From Sphingomonas sp. Root241 (GTDB lineage: Bacteria; Pseudomonadota; Alphaproteobacteria; Sphingomonadales; Sphingomonadaceae), in the NCBI RefSeq assembly GCF_001428865.1, contig NZ_LMIV01000004.1, positions 128,061-192,060 of the forward strand: a DNA stretch of 64,000 nucleotides. The letters run 5' to 3'. Every line of letters begins with the position of its first letter. Position 1 is the first letter of the stretch. The notes under the pieces are model-generated. The model ran no database searches, was not told the origin of the DNA, and saw nothing but the letters and a program-made list of their open reading frames with translations. Below are positions 1 through 13,045 of this stretch, piece after piece. The position numbers and the translations under genes were made by a program.

Positions 1-465
1 GTTGCTGACATAGGCGCCGAGGATGCCGAGCACGATGCTCAGCTGGAAGAAGCCGACCAGCATGCCGCGCCGTTCGGGCGGGGCGACTTCGGTGATATAG
101 ACCGGCGCCAGCACCGAAGATCCTCCGATCGCGAGGCCGCCGAGGAAGCGGAAGGCGACGAGCATCGCGAGCCCGCTGCTCAATGCCGAGCCGAGCGCCG
201 AGACGATATAGGCGACGGCGATCCACAACAGGATCGTGCGGCTGCCATAGCGATCGCCGGGCTTGCCCGCGCCGAGCGCCCCGATCAGCGTGCCGACCAA
301 TGCGGCGGATACCGCGGCGCCCAATTGTGCAGGCGAAAGGCCGAACGTGCCGCGAAGCGCCTCGGTCACGCCGGCGATTACCGCGGTGTCGAACCCGAAC
401 AACAGCCCCGCAAGACTCGCGGCAATGATCGCCGAGGGGTTCAGCTTGCCATTGGACGCACTCAT
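1..465 (-). CDS. Sugar-porter MFS transporter, N-terminal part (cut by window edge)
   Basis: Reading the minus strand from ATG at 465 gives an open frame to the window edge, 155 codons with no stop. An AGGGAGAGG ribosome binding site precedes the ATG. The protein has hydrophobic helices, an early GLLFGFDTAVIAG segment, GDRYGSR in the first cytoplasmic loop (a version of the MFS motif A) and PVYITEVAPPERRG after the fourth helix. This set is typical of the sugar porter family (XylE, GalP, GLUT type), which imports hexoses or pentoses with protons. It is divergent from the ROK kinase gene at 589, so a shared sugar regulon is likely. The exact sugar cannot be told because the C-terminal half is missing. 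Confidence 0.85.
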   Translation of the reverse strand, partial: MSASNGKLNPSAIIAASLAGLLFGFDTAVIAGVTEALRGTFGLSPAQLGAAVSAALVGTLIGALGAGKPGDRYGSRTILLWIAVAYIVSALGSALSSGLAMLVAFRFLGGLAIGGSSVLAPVYITEVAPPERRGMLVGFFQLSIVLGILGAYVSN

Positions 466-588
466 CGCAATCCTCTCCCTAGCCGTTGTTCGACGGTTGA
501 ATTATGTAATTTGGATTATTAATGCGAACCCCGGGCTGTACAAGCCCAGGGATTCACAGGCGGGCACAGCCGCGGAGAGGGAGGGGGA
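466..588. promoter_or_regulatory. Divergent promoter region with AT-rich dyad
   Basis: This 123-base gap separates two divergent sugar genes and is AT-rich in the middle. AATTATGTAATT at 500-511 has perfect 5-base arms around TG. GGGCT-GTACA-AGCCC around 535-549 is a second short dyad. Either could be an operator for a shared regulator. No regulator gene is adjacent inside the window, so this is only a candidate site. Confidence 0.35.
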
Positions 589-1530
589 ATGTCGAAGGGT
601 TCGTCGTCGTCCATGCGTATCTCGGACGGCGCTTCGACGGGGGAGCTCCCTTTTGCCGGCATCGAGCTCGGGGGCACCAAATGCGTGTGCACCCTTGCCT
701 TCGGGCCGGGCAGGGTCCTCGACCAGCAGGTCGTGCCGACGACCAGCGCCGCGGAGACCCTGCCGGCGATCCTCGAGGTGCTCCACGACTGGTACGAGCA
801 TCCGGGTTTTCGCGCGCTGGGCATCGCCTCGTTCGGACCGATCGATCTCGACGCTCGCTCGCTGTCGCATGGCCATATCCTCGCGACCACAAAGGCCGGC
901 TGGGCCGGCACCGACGTGCGCGGCACATTGTCCGCGCCGTTCGCGGTTCCGGTGGGATTCGACACCGACGTCAACGGCGCGGCGCTGGCCGAGGTCGCCT
1001 GGGGCAGCGGCCAGGGCATGAGCGATTTCGCTTATGTCACCGTCGGTACCGGGGTGGGCGTGGGATTGATCGTCCATGGCCGTCCCACGCGTGGCTTCGC
1101 ACACAGCGAATGGGGTCATGTGCGCGTGCCGCGGCTGGCGGGCGACGATCATCCGAGCGTGTGCGGGTTTCACGACGATTGCGTCGAGGGACTCGCCTCG
1201 GGATCCGCTCTGGTGGCGCGCCTCGGCGGTCGGGCCGTTCACGACGTGGCGGAGGACGATCCGGTCTGGGAGCCGATCGTCCACACCATCGCAGCCATGG
1301 CGCATGCGCTCGTCTGCGGCGCGGGCCCCGAGCGGATCGCGATCGGCGGCGGCGTGCTCACCGCACAGCCGCATCTCGTGGCGCGGATAGAGAAAGCGCT
1401 GGTCGAGAGCCTCAACGGCTATATGCGGCTGCCCAGGATCGAGGGCTATATCACTCGTCCGGGGCTGGGCGATATGGCGGGTCCGATGGGTTCGATCGCG
1501 CTCGCCGCTACGGCCTTCGCGACTGTCTAG
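589..1530 (+). CDS. ROK family sugar kinase, fructokinase-like
   Basis: 313 residues. ROK kinases phosphorylate hexoses with ATP in the cytoplasm. The phosphate-1 loop GIELGGTKC begins near residue 24, DTDVNGAALAE and VGTGVGVGL follow, and the zinc-binding ROK region reads EWGHVRVPR then CGFHDDCVEGLASG with the expected His and Cys residues. The CxFHxxCxEG form resembles bacterial fructokinase/manno-fructokinase more than NagK, but substrate cannot be fixed from this. A GAGAGGGAGGGGG stretch sits just before ATG 589; a later ATG at 613 is possible because the first residues are Ser-rich and not family-like. It is followed after 104 bases by a sugar symporter in the same direction and is divergent from a sugar porter. 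Confidence 0.85.
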   Translation: MSKGSSSSMRISDGASTGELPFAGIELGGTKCVCTLAFGPGRVLDQQVVPTTSAAETLPAILEVLHDWYEHPGFRALGIASFGPIDLDARSLSHGHILATTKAGWAGTDVRGTLSAPFAVPVGFDTDVNGAALAEVAWGSGQGMSDFAYVTVGTGVGVGLIVHGRPTRGFAHSEWGHVRVPRLAGDDHPSVCGFHDDCVEGLASGSALVARLGGRAVHDVAEDDPVWEPIVHTIAAMAHALVCGAGPERIAIGGGVLTAQPHLVARIEKALVESLNGYMRLPRIEGYITRPGLGDMAGPMGSIALAATAFATV

Positions 1531-1634
1531 CCAAGTGCGGCGCGCTGTGCGAATTAGCAAATCAAACATAATAATTGCACGCATCGCCGGGCTTTCGCCG
1601 TGGCGGAGCGTGCATCGACAGGAAGGATAGCGCC

Positions 1635-2963
1635 TTGGCCCGTTCGAGCTCGCGTGCAACGCTGGCATTCGCCGCAGTGACGACACTGTTTTTCGCATGG
1701 GGCTTCATCACCTCGCTGATCGACCCGTTGGTAGCATCGGTGAAGGGCATCTTCACGCTCACCAATTTCCAGGCGCAGGCGGCCGCGTTCGCGTTCTTCA
1801 TCGCTTATGGCGTGATGTCCTTCCCGGCGGCGGCCTTGCTCTCGCGCGCCAGGTCGATCCCCACGATCCTGATCGCGCTGGGCCTGATGATCGCAGGCTG
1901 CCTGGTGATGCTCGCCGCGGCCAATCTCGCGGTATTCACCCTCGTGCTGCTCGGGCTGTTCATCCTGGCCAGCGGGATAACCATCCTGCAGGTCGCCGCA
2001 AATCCGCTCGCGGCCGCGCTGGGCAATCCCAAATACAGCCATTTGCGCCTGACGCTCAGCCAGACCTTCAACTCGTTCGGCACCTTCCTCGGGCCGCTGC
2101 TCGGCGCGCACCTGTTCCTCAAGGGCGTCGAGGTCAAGGAAGGCACGGTGATCACCAGCGCCGTGCGTGCCGAGGCATTGGCCGGCATCGATTCGGCGTA
2201 TCTGTGGATCTGCGGGCTGATCGCCGCGCTGGCAGTGTTCTTCTGGCTCAGCCGCCGCGTCGTCACCGAGGCCGCGCCCCCCGTCGCCTCGACAGCCGGC
2301 CTCTTCTCTGCGCTCAACTCGCGCTGGGCGCTCCTGGGCGCGCTCGCGATCTTCCTCTATGTCGGCGCCGAAGTCTCGATCGGCACCCAGATGGCGCTGC
2401 TGCTCAACGACGACAGCGTCTGGGGCCACTCCGACGCGGCCTTCGGTGTCCCGATCCTCGGCTATTTGATGGGCAGCGACGGCGTGCCCGGGGTTTCGCT
2501 TCAGGAAGCCGGCAAGGCAGTCGCGCTCTACTGGTTGGGTGCCATGGTCGGCCGTGCGATCGGCTCGGCGCTGCTCGCGGCGGTGCGCGCGCATCTGCTG
2601 CTGGCGGTGTTCACGGCCATAGCGGCGGCGATGTGCTTCTATGTCTTCGCGGTCGGCGGCGTGACCGCCGGCTTCGTCGCGCTGTCGATCGGCCTGTTCA
2701 ATTCGATCATGTTCCCTGTGATCTTCACGCTGACGCTCGAGCGTTCCACCGGCACCGCGGAATCGACCTCCGGGTTGCTCTGCACGGCGATCGTCGGCGG
2801 CGCCCTGCTGCCGCTGCTGGTCGGCGCGGTCTCCGACAAGACCGGCTATGCGGTCGCGCTGATCGTTCCCGCCGCATGCTATCTGATGCTGTGTCTGTTC
2901 GCGGTGCTCGCGGGCCGGGCACCGGTCGTGCGGCAGGACGCCGAGACGCTCTCGGTTCACTGA
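1635..2963 (+). CDS. Sugar:H+ symporter, FucP/GluP-class MFS
   Basis: 442 residues from TTG 1635, chosen because AGGAAGGA at 1620-1627 lies 7 bases upstream; a longer in-frame reading from TTG 1575 has no such site and adds unlikely residues. About twelve hydrophobic helices are visible. FFAWGFITSLIDPLV in helix 1 and LQVAANPLAAALG near residue 120 match the glucose/galactose/GlcNAc branch of the FucP family. The Asp of helix 1 is kept, while the Glu that is essential in FucP is Gln here, as in GluP-like members. It probably brings in the sugar phosphorylated by the upstream ROK kinase: fructose, glucose or GlcNAc. NagP of other proteobacteria belongs to the same superfamily, so a GlcNAc role is an alternative. 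Confidence 0.85.
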   Translation: MARSSSRATLAFAAVTTLFFAWGFITSLIDPLVASVKGIFTLTNFQAQAAAFAFFIAYGVMSFPAAALLSRARSIPTILIALGLMIAGCLVMLAAANLAVFTLVLLGLFILASGITILQVAANPLAAALGNPKYSHLRLTLSQTFNSFGTFLGPLLGAHLFLKGVEVKEGTVITSAVRAEALAGIDSAYLWICGLIAALAVFFWLSRRVVTEAAPPVASTAGLFSALNSRWALLGALAIFLYVGAEVSIGTQMALLLNDDSVWGHSDAAFGVPILGYLMGSDGVPGVSLQEAGKAVALYWLGAMVGRAIGSALLAAVRAHLLLAVFTAIAAAMCFYVFAVGGVTAGFVALSIGLFNSIMFPVIFTLTLERSTGTAESTSGLLCTAIVGGALLPLLVGAVSDKTGYAVALIVPAACYLMLCLFAVLAGRAPVVRQDAETLSVH

Positions 2964-2971
2964 TCCGGGGC

Positions 2972-3023
2972 TTGACTAAACGATAACCCGCTGGTTATGG
3001 AAAAACCATAGCCAGCGAGTTAT
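2972..3023 (+). promoter_or_regulatory. ArsR promoter with tandem palindromic operator
   Basis: A -35-like TTGACT lies at 2972-2977. ATAACCCGCTGGTTAT (2983-2998) has perfect 6-base arms and ATAGCCAGCGAGTTAT (3008-3023) is an imperfect second copy 25 bases on. The two together also form a larger dyad around an AAAAA centre. The block covers the expected -10 and ends 6 bases before the ArsR start codon. Autoregulation by the ArsR protein is the simple reading. Confidence 0.65.
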
Positions 3024-3029
3024 CGATTA

Positions 3030-3353
3030 ATGCACAATGCTCGAGACATGCTCTTCAAGACGCTCGCCGATCCGACCCGGCGGGCGATCTTCGAGCGTCT
3101 GTGCAGAAGCGGCGAACAGACCGTCGGCGCGCTGACCGCGCATGCGGGAGTCTCGCAACCGGCGGTCTCGAAGCATCTCGGCGTGCTCAAACAGGCCGGG
3201 TTCGTCCTCGATCGCCACGAAGGCCGGCAGACCCATTATAGTGCGCGGCGCGATGCGCTGGCCCCGCTGATCGACTGGACGAGCGAGATGACCGGCTTCT
3301 GGCAAAGCCGCTTCGACGATCTCGAGGACCTGCTCAAGAGGATGGACCAATGA
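3030..3353 (+). CDS. ArsR family winged-helix repressor
   Basis: 107 residues, the usual length for ArsR/SmtB proteins. LFKTLADPTRRAIFERL opens the fold, and GVSQPAVSKHLGVLKQAG near residues 45-62 is the recognition helix, followed by a wing (RHEGRQTHYS). The N-terminal CxC metal motif of arsenic sensors is absent. This subfamily is commonly coupled to an SRPBCC protein, and the next gene overlaps by four bases (ATGA) and encodes one, so the two are co-translated. The start codon lies directly behind the proposed operator and no strong ribosome binding site is seen, so the message may be leaderless or nearly so. ATG 3048 is an alternative start. Confidence 0.9.
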   Translation: MHNARDMLFKTLADPTRRAIFERLCRSGEQTVGALTAHAGVSQPAVSKHLGVLKQAGFVLDRHEGRQTHYSARRDALAPLIDWTSEMTGFWQSRFDDLEDLLKRMDQ

Positions 3354-3760
3354 CCGATACCGCGACCGAAACGCGCTCCGTAGTCGTCGAGCGCGAGATC
3401 GCGCATCCTCCTGAGAAGATCTGGCGCGCGCTCACCCAGCCGCACCTGATCGAGGAATGGCTGATGAAGAACGATTTCAAGCCGGCGGTGGATCACCGCT
3501 TCAATCTCAGCGCGGAGTGGGGTGTCCTCGATTGCCAGGTGCTGGAGGTCGAGCCCAACAAGACGCTGGCTTATACCTGGAACGGGCTGGGCCTCGAAAG
3601 CACCGTCACCTGGACGCTCAGCGCGGCGGGCACGGGAACGCGGCTGCGCATGGAGCAGGTCGGGTTCAAGCCCGACCAGAAGCTCGCTTATCACGGCGCA
3701 AAAGCCGGCTGGCCGCAATTCCTGGGCCGGCTCGAGGAAGTGCTGGCGCGGATGGACTGA
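3350..3760 (+). CDS. SRPBCC (AHSA1-like) domain protein
   Basis: 136 residues. The START/AHSA1-type fold is indicated by VEREIAHPPEKIWRALTQP at the N-terminus, the LIEEWLMKNDF segment, a run of beta strands with VLEVEPNKTLAYTW, and a final helix with GWPQFLGRLEEVL. These cytosolic helix-grip proteins bind hydrophobic ligands or act as Hsp90 activator relatives; the natural ligand here is unknown. The ATGA overlap with the ArsR gene makes this a two-gene unit and suggests that the protein carries out or modulates the response that ArsR controls. Confidence 0.85.
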   Translation: MTDTATETRSVVVEREIAHPPEKIWRALTQPHLIEEWLMKNDFKPAVDHRFNLSAEWGVLDCQVLEVEPNKTLAYTWNGLGLESTVTWTLSAAGTGTRLRMEQVGFKPDQKLAYHGAKAGWPQFLGRLEEVLARMD

Positions 3761-3796
3761 CGTTCCGCGCCGCCCTGCAATCACGGAGAAATCAAA

Positions 3797-4177
3797 ATGA
3801 CCGACACGCAGACCGCATCACCCTCCGAATTGATCGATGCGCGGATCGAGGAACTGGGCGACTGGCGCGGCGAGACGCTAAGCCGGCTACGGAAACTGGT
3901 GAAGGAAGCCGTTCCCGACGTCGTCGAGGAATGGAAGTGGCGGGGCGTTCCGACCTGGTATCGCGACGGCATGATCTGCACGGGCGAGACCTACAAGAAC
4001 GCCGTGAAGATGACCTTCGCCAAGGGCGCGGCGCTCGATGACCCCTCGAAGCTGTTCAACTCCAGCCTCGAAGGCAATGCCAGGCGCGCGATCGACTTCC
4101 ATGAGGGCGAGGAGATCGACGAGGAGGCGCTGAAGTCGCTGCTTCGCGCCGCCGCTGCGCTGAACCGGTCCAAATAA
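3797..4177 (+). CDS. DUF1801 domain protein
   Basis: 126 residues, cytosolic, no signal. The features of DUF1801/YdhG-like proteins are present: IDARIEELGDWRGETLSRLRKLV at the start, then DVVEEWKWRGVPTWYRDGM and a KMTFAKGAAL strand, and a C-terminal EEIDEEALKSLLRAA helix. Such proteins are small alpha/beta folds without a settled function and are often found next to SRPBCC genes, as here. ATCACGGAGAAATCAAA precedes the ATG and includes a GGAG ribosome binding site. It lies 36 bases behind the SRPBCC gene and probably belongs to the same transcript. Confidence 0.8.
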   Translation: MTDTQTASPSELIDARIEELGDWRGETLSRLRKLVKEAVPDVVEEWKWRGVPTWYRDGMICTGETYKNAVKMTFAKGAALDDPSKLFNSSLEGNARRAIDFHEGEEIDEEALKSLLRAAAALNRSK

Positions 4178-4205
4178 TCCACTCCGCCAACTAAAGGAGA
4201 TCGCC

Positions 4206-4472
4206 ATGAATATGTGGGTCCGCCAGATTCATCGCTGGCTCTCGATGGCCTTCACCGCCGGCGTCCTCGCCTACATCGTCGCGATGGGGCAGGGGCAGCC
4301 TCCGGCGTGGCTGGGGCTGTTCGCATTGCTCCCGCTCATCCTGCTGCTGGTCAGCGGGTTGTATTTGTTCGCCCTGCCTCACGCCGCCCGCTGGCGCAGC
4401 GGTGGACGTGCGATCTCGCAGAGTGAAAGTAATGGCCGGCAGGCTGCCGCGCCGCCCGGCTGGGTTCCCTAA
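4206..4472 (+). CDS. Small two-helix membrane protein
   Basis: 88 residues with AAAGGAGA seven bases ahead of the ATG. Two hydrophobic segments are clear, about residues 13-28 and 33-57, with a positively charged cytoplasmic tail. The N-terminal QIHRWLSM resembles the first helix of PepSY-type membrane proteins, but nothing else of that family is present. It is 28 bases behind the DUF1801 gene and likely closes that operon. Its stop codon overlaps that of the converging gene on the other strand by four bases. Function unknown. Confidence 0.7.
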   Translation: MNMWVRQIHRWLSMAFTAGVLAYIVAMGQGQPPAWLGLFALLPLILLLVSGLYLFALPHAARWRSGGRAISQSESNGRQAAAPPGWVP

Positions 4473-4726
4473 GCCCTGTTCTTGCGCAGGATCGCGAAAA
4501 GGATCGTGAGAAAGGCGACGAGGCGGACCAGATAGACCCAGCTGCGCTGCTCGTCGGGAATACCACCGAGCGCGAGGATCGCCTGGGCGATGCCGAGCAG
4601 GAAGAAGGCCGCGGCGAAGGCGAGGAACAACTCGTCGCGCGTGTCGCGCCAGAAGCGCAGGAAGAACAGGGCGGCCGTCGCGAAGCCGAGCGTGACCGCA
4701 CCGGAGAGGAAGGCGAGCAAGGTCAC
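4469..4726 (-). CDS. Small membrane protein, DUF5985-like (second of pair)
   Basis: 85 residues from GTG 4726, which overlaps the stop of the upstream gene (GTGA). A longer frame exists but runs through that gene, so the GTG start is preferred. Three hydrophobic helices are visible: FLSGAVTLGFATAALFFL, then LFLAFAAAFFLLGIAQAIL, then YLVRLVAFLTILFAIL. The size and three-helix pattern fit the DUF5985 class of small proteobacterial membrane proteins, which has no known function. It is the last gene of a three-gene unit (winged-helix protein, membrane protein, membrane protein) that diverges from the giant kinase gene. Confidence 0.75.
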   Translation of the reverse strand: MTLLAFLSGAVTLGFATAALFFLRFWRDTRDELFLAFAAAFFLLGIAQAILALGGIPDEQRSWVYLVRLVAFLTILFAILRKNRA

Positions 4727-5001
4727 GCTTCTTCCTCCATGTCCCAGATGAAGCCGAACAGGAGGACAGCCACCGCCGCCAGCGACAGCAATAGCCGCAT
4801 CTGGCCGAAGTCGATGTCGCGGATCACCAGAAGATCGACGATCACGAACAGATTGTTCACCGCGAGCAGGACGAAGCACAATGCGCTCCACAGCAGCAGC
4901 CGCATGCCGCTGCGGCGATAGCTGCGCGCGAGCAGCAGCGCACAGGCGGTGCTCGTCGCGAAGCAGAGCAAATAGACGATCGCGGGGAACCAGGAAGTCA
5001 T
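4723..5001 (-). CDS. Small membrane protein, DUF5985-like (first of pair)
   Basis: 92 residues from ATG 5001, with AGGA five bases upstream. Three hydrophobic segments: FPAIVYLLCFATSTACALLL, LLLWSALCFVLLAVNNLFVI and LLLSLAAVAVLLFGFIW, ending in an acidic tail DMEEEA. The layout mirrors the next gene, so the two probably arose by duplication or form a heteromeric membrane unit. Its ATG is directly adjacent to the stop of the upstream winged-helix gene and its stop overlaps the GTG of the downstream gene, so all three are translationally coupled. Family assignment is by layout only. Confidence 0.75.
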   Translation of the reverse strand: MTSWFPAIVYLLCFATSTACALLLARSYRRSGMRLLLWSALCFVLLAVNNLFVIVDLLVIRDIDFGQMRLLLSLAAVAVLLFGFIWDMEEEA

Positions 5002-5002
5002 A

Positions 5003-5371
5003 TCAATCCTCCCGCAGCTTGAACGCATCGGCGAAGCTGCTGAGGCTGGAGCGCGGCGTGACGATCATCCGTCGCACTGCGTCCGGCCGGGTGGCGTAGA
5101 GCGATTCGGCGGCGCTCGCGAGCGCCTCCACCGCATCGGAGGTCGGCTGGTAGCGAACCAGCTGGCCGGGATCGATGACGACCAGGCCCGCGGCGAGAAG
5201 CGCGTCGACACTCTGCGACACGACGAGGTCGCTTCCGCGCAGCGTGATCACCAGCTCCCGCTGCGGCCATGCCCGGTCGCGATGCTTCTGCAGGAAGCAC
5301 AGCAATTCCAGCGCCCAGACCGAGCGAAAGGTCGAACGAATGAAGTTGGAAACTTCTTGCTTGGCCGGCAT
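5003..5371 (-). CDS. Winged-helix-like cytosolic protein, unknown
   Basis: 122 residues from ATG 5371; a longer frame to 5446 adds residues without family look. The sequence WALELLCFLQKHRDRAWPQRELVI then LVVSQSVDALLAAGLVVID reads as a helix-turn-helix followed by a wing, and the C-terminal 50 residues are helical. It resembles a small MarR/ArsR-like fold but no named family is recognised. It heads a tightly packed operon with two small membrane proteins and diverges from the poly-HAMP kinase, with which it shares a 194-base intergenic region. It could be a local repressor or a cytosolic partner of the membrane proteins. Confidence 0.7.
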   Translation of the reverse strand: MPAKQEVSNFIRSTFRSVWALELLCFLQKHRDRAWPQRELVITLRGSDLVVSQSVDALLAAGLVVIDPGQLVRYQPTSDAVEALASAAESLYATRPDAVRRMIVTPRSSLSSFADAFKLRED

Positions 5372-5483
5372 CCCGGGTGCCGTCTCCCATCCGCATGTTT
5401 CCCCCGAGTGTCGCGCCCTTCCTAATGCTTCGACAAAATGCCGCAACCGGCCACAAATCCGTGCATGCGTTCACTTTTCCTGA

Positions 5484-5503
5484 AGCATAGCTGTTGCTAT
5501 GCT
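5484..5503. promoter_or_regulatory. Dyad in the divergent kinase/HTH intergenic region
   Basis: AGCATAG-CTGTTG-CTATGCT has perfect 7-base arms. It lies 62 bases before the kinase gene and 112 bases before the divergent winged-helix gene, so it is well placed as an operator acting in one or both directions. A role as an RNA hairpin in the kinase leader is the alternative. Confidence 0.45.
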
Positions 5504-5565
5504 GGCTCCGGGCCGGGGGGCCGTAGTGCATTCAGGGCGGGGGGAATTTATTCCAGGAGTGCCAG

Positions 5566-10950
<5,385 letters not shown>

Positions 10951-10957
10951 GGTGCAG

Positions 10958-13021
10958 ATGCACTCGAAAATTCCGCCCACCGGGACCGCGACGATCGCCG
11001 AGGCCGCGCTTGTGACAGACCCCCAAGCCATCGAAGATCGTGCCCGGGTGCTCGTTGTCGATGACGACGAGCGCAATCTGCTCGCGATCCGGACCGTGCT
11101 CGAGGACGTGGCCGACGTCGTCGTGGCCAATTCGGGTGAGGAAGCGCTGCGCCAGCTCCTTCGGGGGGAATTCGCGGTGATCCTGCTGGACGTCTATATG
11201 CCCGGTATCGACGGCTATGAGACCGCGCAGATCATTCGCTCGCGCGAGCAGACCAAGCGCGTGCCGATCGTCTTCCTCTCCGCCGTCAACAAGGAGAGCC
11301 AGCATCTGCTGCGCGGCTATTCGATGGGTGCGGTGGATTATGTCTTCAAGCCGGTCGACCCGGTAGTGCTGCAGTCGAAAGTCGCCGTGTTCGTAGATCT
11401 CTTCACCATGACCAAGGAGATCCAGCGCAAGGCCCGGCAGGAGCAGGCCCTGCTCGACGCAAACCTGCGCGCCAATGCCGAGCGACTGCGCATCGAACAG
11501 GAGCTCCGTCTCGCCGAGCAGCGACAGGCGGCGATCATCCAGTCGCTGCCGATCATCCTCTATCTCGAGGAAATCGACGCGAACCCGCGCATCCCGAAGT
11601 TCGTCAGCGGCAATTTCGCGGCGCTCACCGGTTATGCGTTCGAGGAGATCCAGCAAGCGCCGACCTTGTGGGTGGATCGCCTCCACGCGGAGGATCGTGA
11701 GCGAGTGGTCGAGGCGATGGCCGGGCGCAGCGCGGGCCAGTCGCTTTCGATCGAGTATCGCTGGCAATGCGCCGACGGGCAGTACAAGCATTTCCTCGAT
11801 CAGGCGGTGCTGCTGCGTGATGCCTTCGGCAACCCCGTCGAGTTCGCGGGAACGCTGCTCGACGTGACCGACCGCAAGGAACTGGAGAGCCAGCTCACCC
11901 AGGCGCGCAAGATGGACGCTATCGGCCAATTGACCGGCGGCATCGCGCACGACTTCAACAATCTGCTGGCCGCGGTGCTCGGTGGACTGGGGATGATCGA
12001 GCGGCGCGTGGTGCTGGATGAGGAGCAGGCGAAGATTGTCGCAATGACTCGCCATGCCGCCGAGCAGGGCGCGGAGCTGGTCAAGCATTTGCTCGCTTTT
12101 GCGCGTCGCCAGAAGCTCGAACCCGCCCCCGTACAGATTCCGCGCCTCGCGCAATCGGTGACCAATCTGCTCGCGCACACGCTGGGCGGGCTGGTCGAGC
12201 TGGAATGGAAGCTCCACGATCCGGTGTCGCCGGTTTACGCCGACGCCGCGCAGCTGGAGCTCGCCCTGATGAACCTGGTCATCAACGCCCGCGACGCGAT
12301 GCCCGAGGGCGGTGTGGTCACCGTGGCCGCCGAAGACCGCGAGATCACGGAGCAGGTCGGCCGCACCGGGCTCACGCCGGGCCATTATGTCGTGATCGGC
12401 GTGGGCGACACAGGCTGCGGTATCGCGTCAGAGATGATCGAACAGGTGCTCGAGCCCTTCTTCACCACCAAGCCGGTGGGCAAGGGCACCGGGCTCGGTC
12501 TGAGCATGGTCTATGGCTTCGCACAGCAATCGGGCGGCGAGGTTCGGGTCGACAGCGAACTCGGCCAGGGCACTCGCGTCGAGATATGGCTCCCGCGAGC
12601 GCCCGACGCCGAAATCGAGGCCGAAGCGGATGCCGCGGGCGACGAGACGCTCAACGGCGTCACCGCCGCGATGCGGATATTGCTGGTCGACGACCATGAC
12701 GGGGTCCGCGCGACCACCGCTGCGCTGCTCGAGGATCTCGGCCACAGTGTGATGCACCTCACCGAGGGCGCCCAGGCGCTCGAACTGTTCCGCAGCGACC
12801 CGGCCGCGTTCGACCTGTTGATCACCGATTATGCCATGCCGCGCATGTCGGGCGCCGAACTGGTGCGGCAGGTGCGCAGCGCGCGCGCCGATCTGCCCGC
12901 GCTGATCATCACCGGCTATGCCGAATCGGACATGGGCCCCGCCGAATATGACGACGTGCGTGTTCTCGACAAACCGTTCACACCCGAACAACTCAAGGCG
13001 GCGTTGCGCGACCGCCGCTGA
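10958..13021 (+). CDS. Hybrid histidine kinase: REC-PAS-HisKA-HATPase-REC
   Basis: 687 residues, soluble. An N-terminal receiver carries [10 protein letters not shown] and phospho-acceptor Asp78 in [10 protein letters not shown] coiled coil leads to a PAS domain (about 190-315, [24 protein letters not shown]). The kinase core has [17 protein letters not shown] with His331, the ATPase motifs GDTGCGI and GKGTGLGLS, and a second receiver with VDDHDG and Asp624 in [14 protein letters not shown] protein with a receiver at its head can take phosphate from another kinase, so the poly-HAMP kinase seven bases upstream is its likely donor. GTG 10952 and GTG 11012 are alternative starts; ATG 10958 is kept as the most usual codon. 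No DNA-binding output domain is present in either protein. Confidence 0.92.
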   Translation: MHSKIPPTGTATIAEAALVTDPQAIEDRARVLVVDDDERNLLAIRTVLEDVADVVVANSGEEALRQLLRGEFAVILLDVYMPGIDGYETAQIIRSREQTKRVPIVFLSAVNKESQHLLRGYSMGAVDYVFKPVDPVVLQSKVAVFVDLFTMTKEIQRKARQEQALLDANLRANAERLRIEQELRLAEQRQAAIIQSLPIILYLEEIDANPRIPKFVSGNFAALTGYAFEEIQQAPTLWVDRLHAEDRERVVEAMAGRSAGQSLSIEYRWQCADGQYKHFLDQAVLLRDAFGNPVEFAGTLLDVTDRKELESQLTQARKMDAIGQLTGGIAHDFNNLLAAVLGGLGMIERRVVLDEEQAKIVAMTRHAAEQGAELVKHLLAFARRQKLEPAPVQIPRLAQSVTNLLAHTLGGLVELEWKLHDPVSPVYADAAQLELALMNLVINARDAMPEGGVVTVAAEDREITEQVGRTGLTPGHYVVIGVGDTGCGIASEMIEQVLEPFFTTKPVGKGTGLGLSMVYGFAQQSGGEVRVDSELGQGTRVEIWLPRAPDAEIEAEADAAGDETLNGVTAAMRILLVDDHDGVRATTAALLEDLGHSVMHLTEGAQALELFRSDPAAFDLLITDYAMPRMSGAELVRQVRSARADLPALIITGYAESDMGPAEYDDVRVLDKPFTPEQLKAALRDRR

Positions 13022-13045
13022 CGGCTCGGCGCTTTGGGCCGGGTC

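Noticed and set aside
24-183. Plus-strand frames at the left edge
   Set aside because: They are shadows of the minus-strand sugar-porter gene, whose motifs are clear.
1554-2960. Long minus-strand frame opposite the FucP-class transporter, and similar long antisense frames at 16364-18607, 38780-40774 and 46958-48445
   Set aside because: All are Arg/Gly/Asp-rich mirror frames of well-supported genes and carry no family motif.
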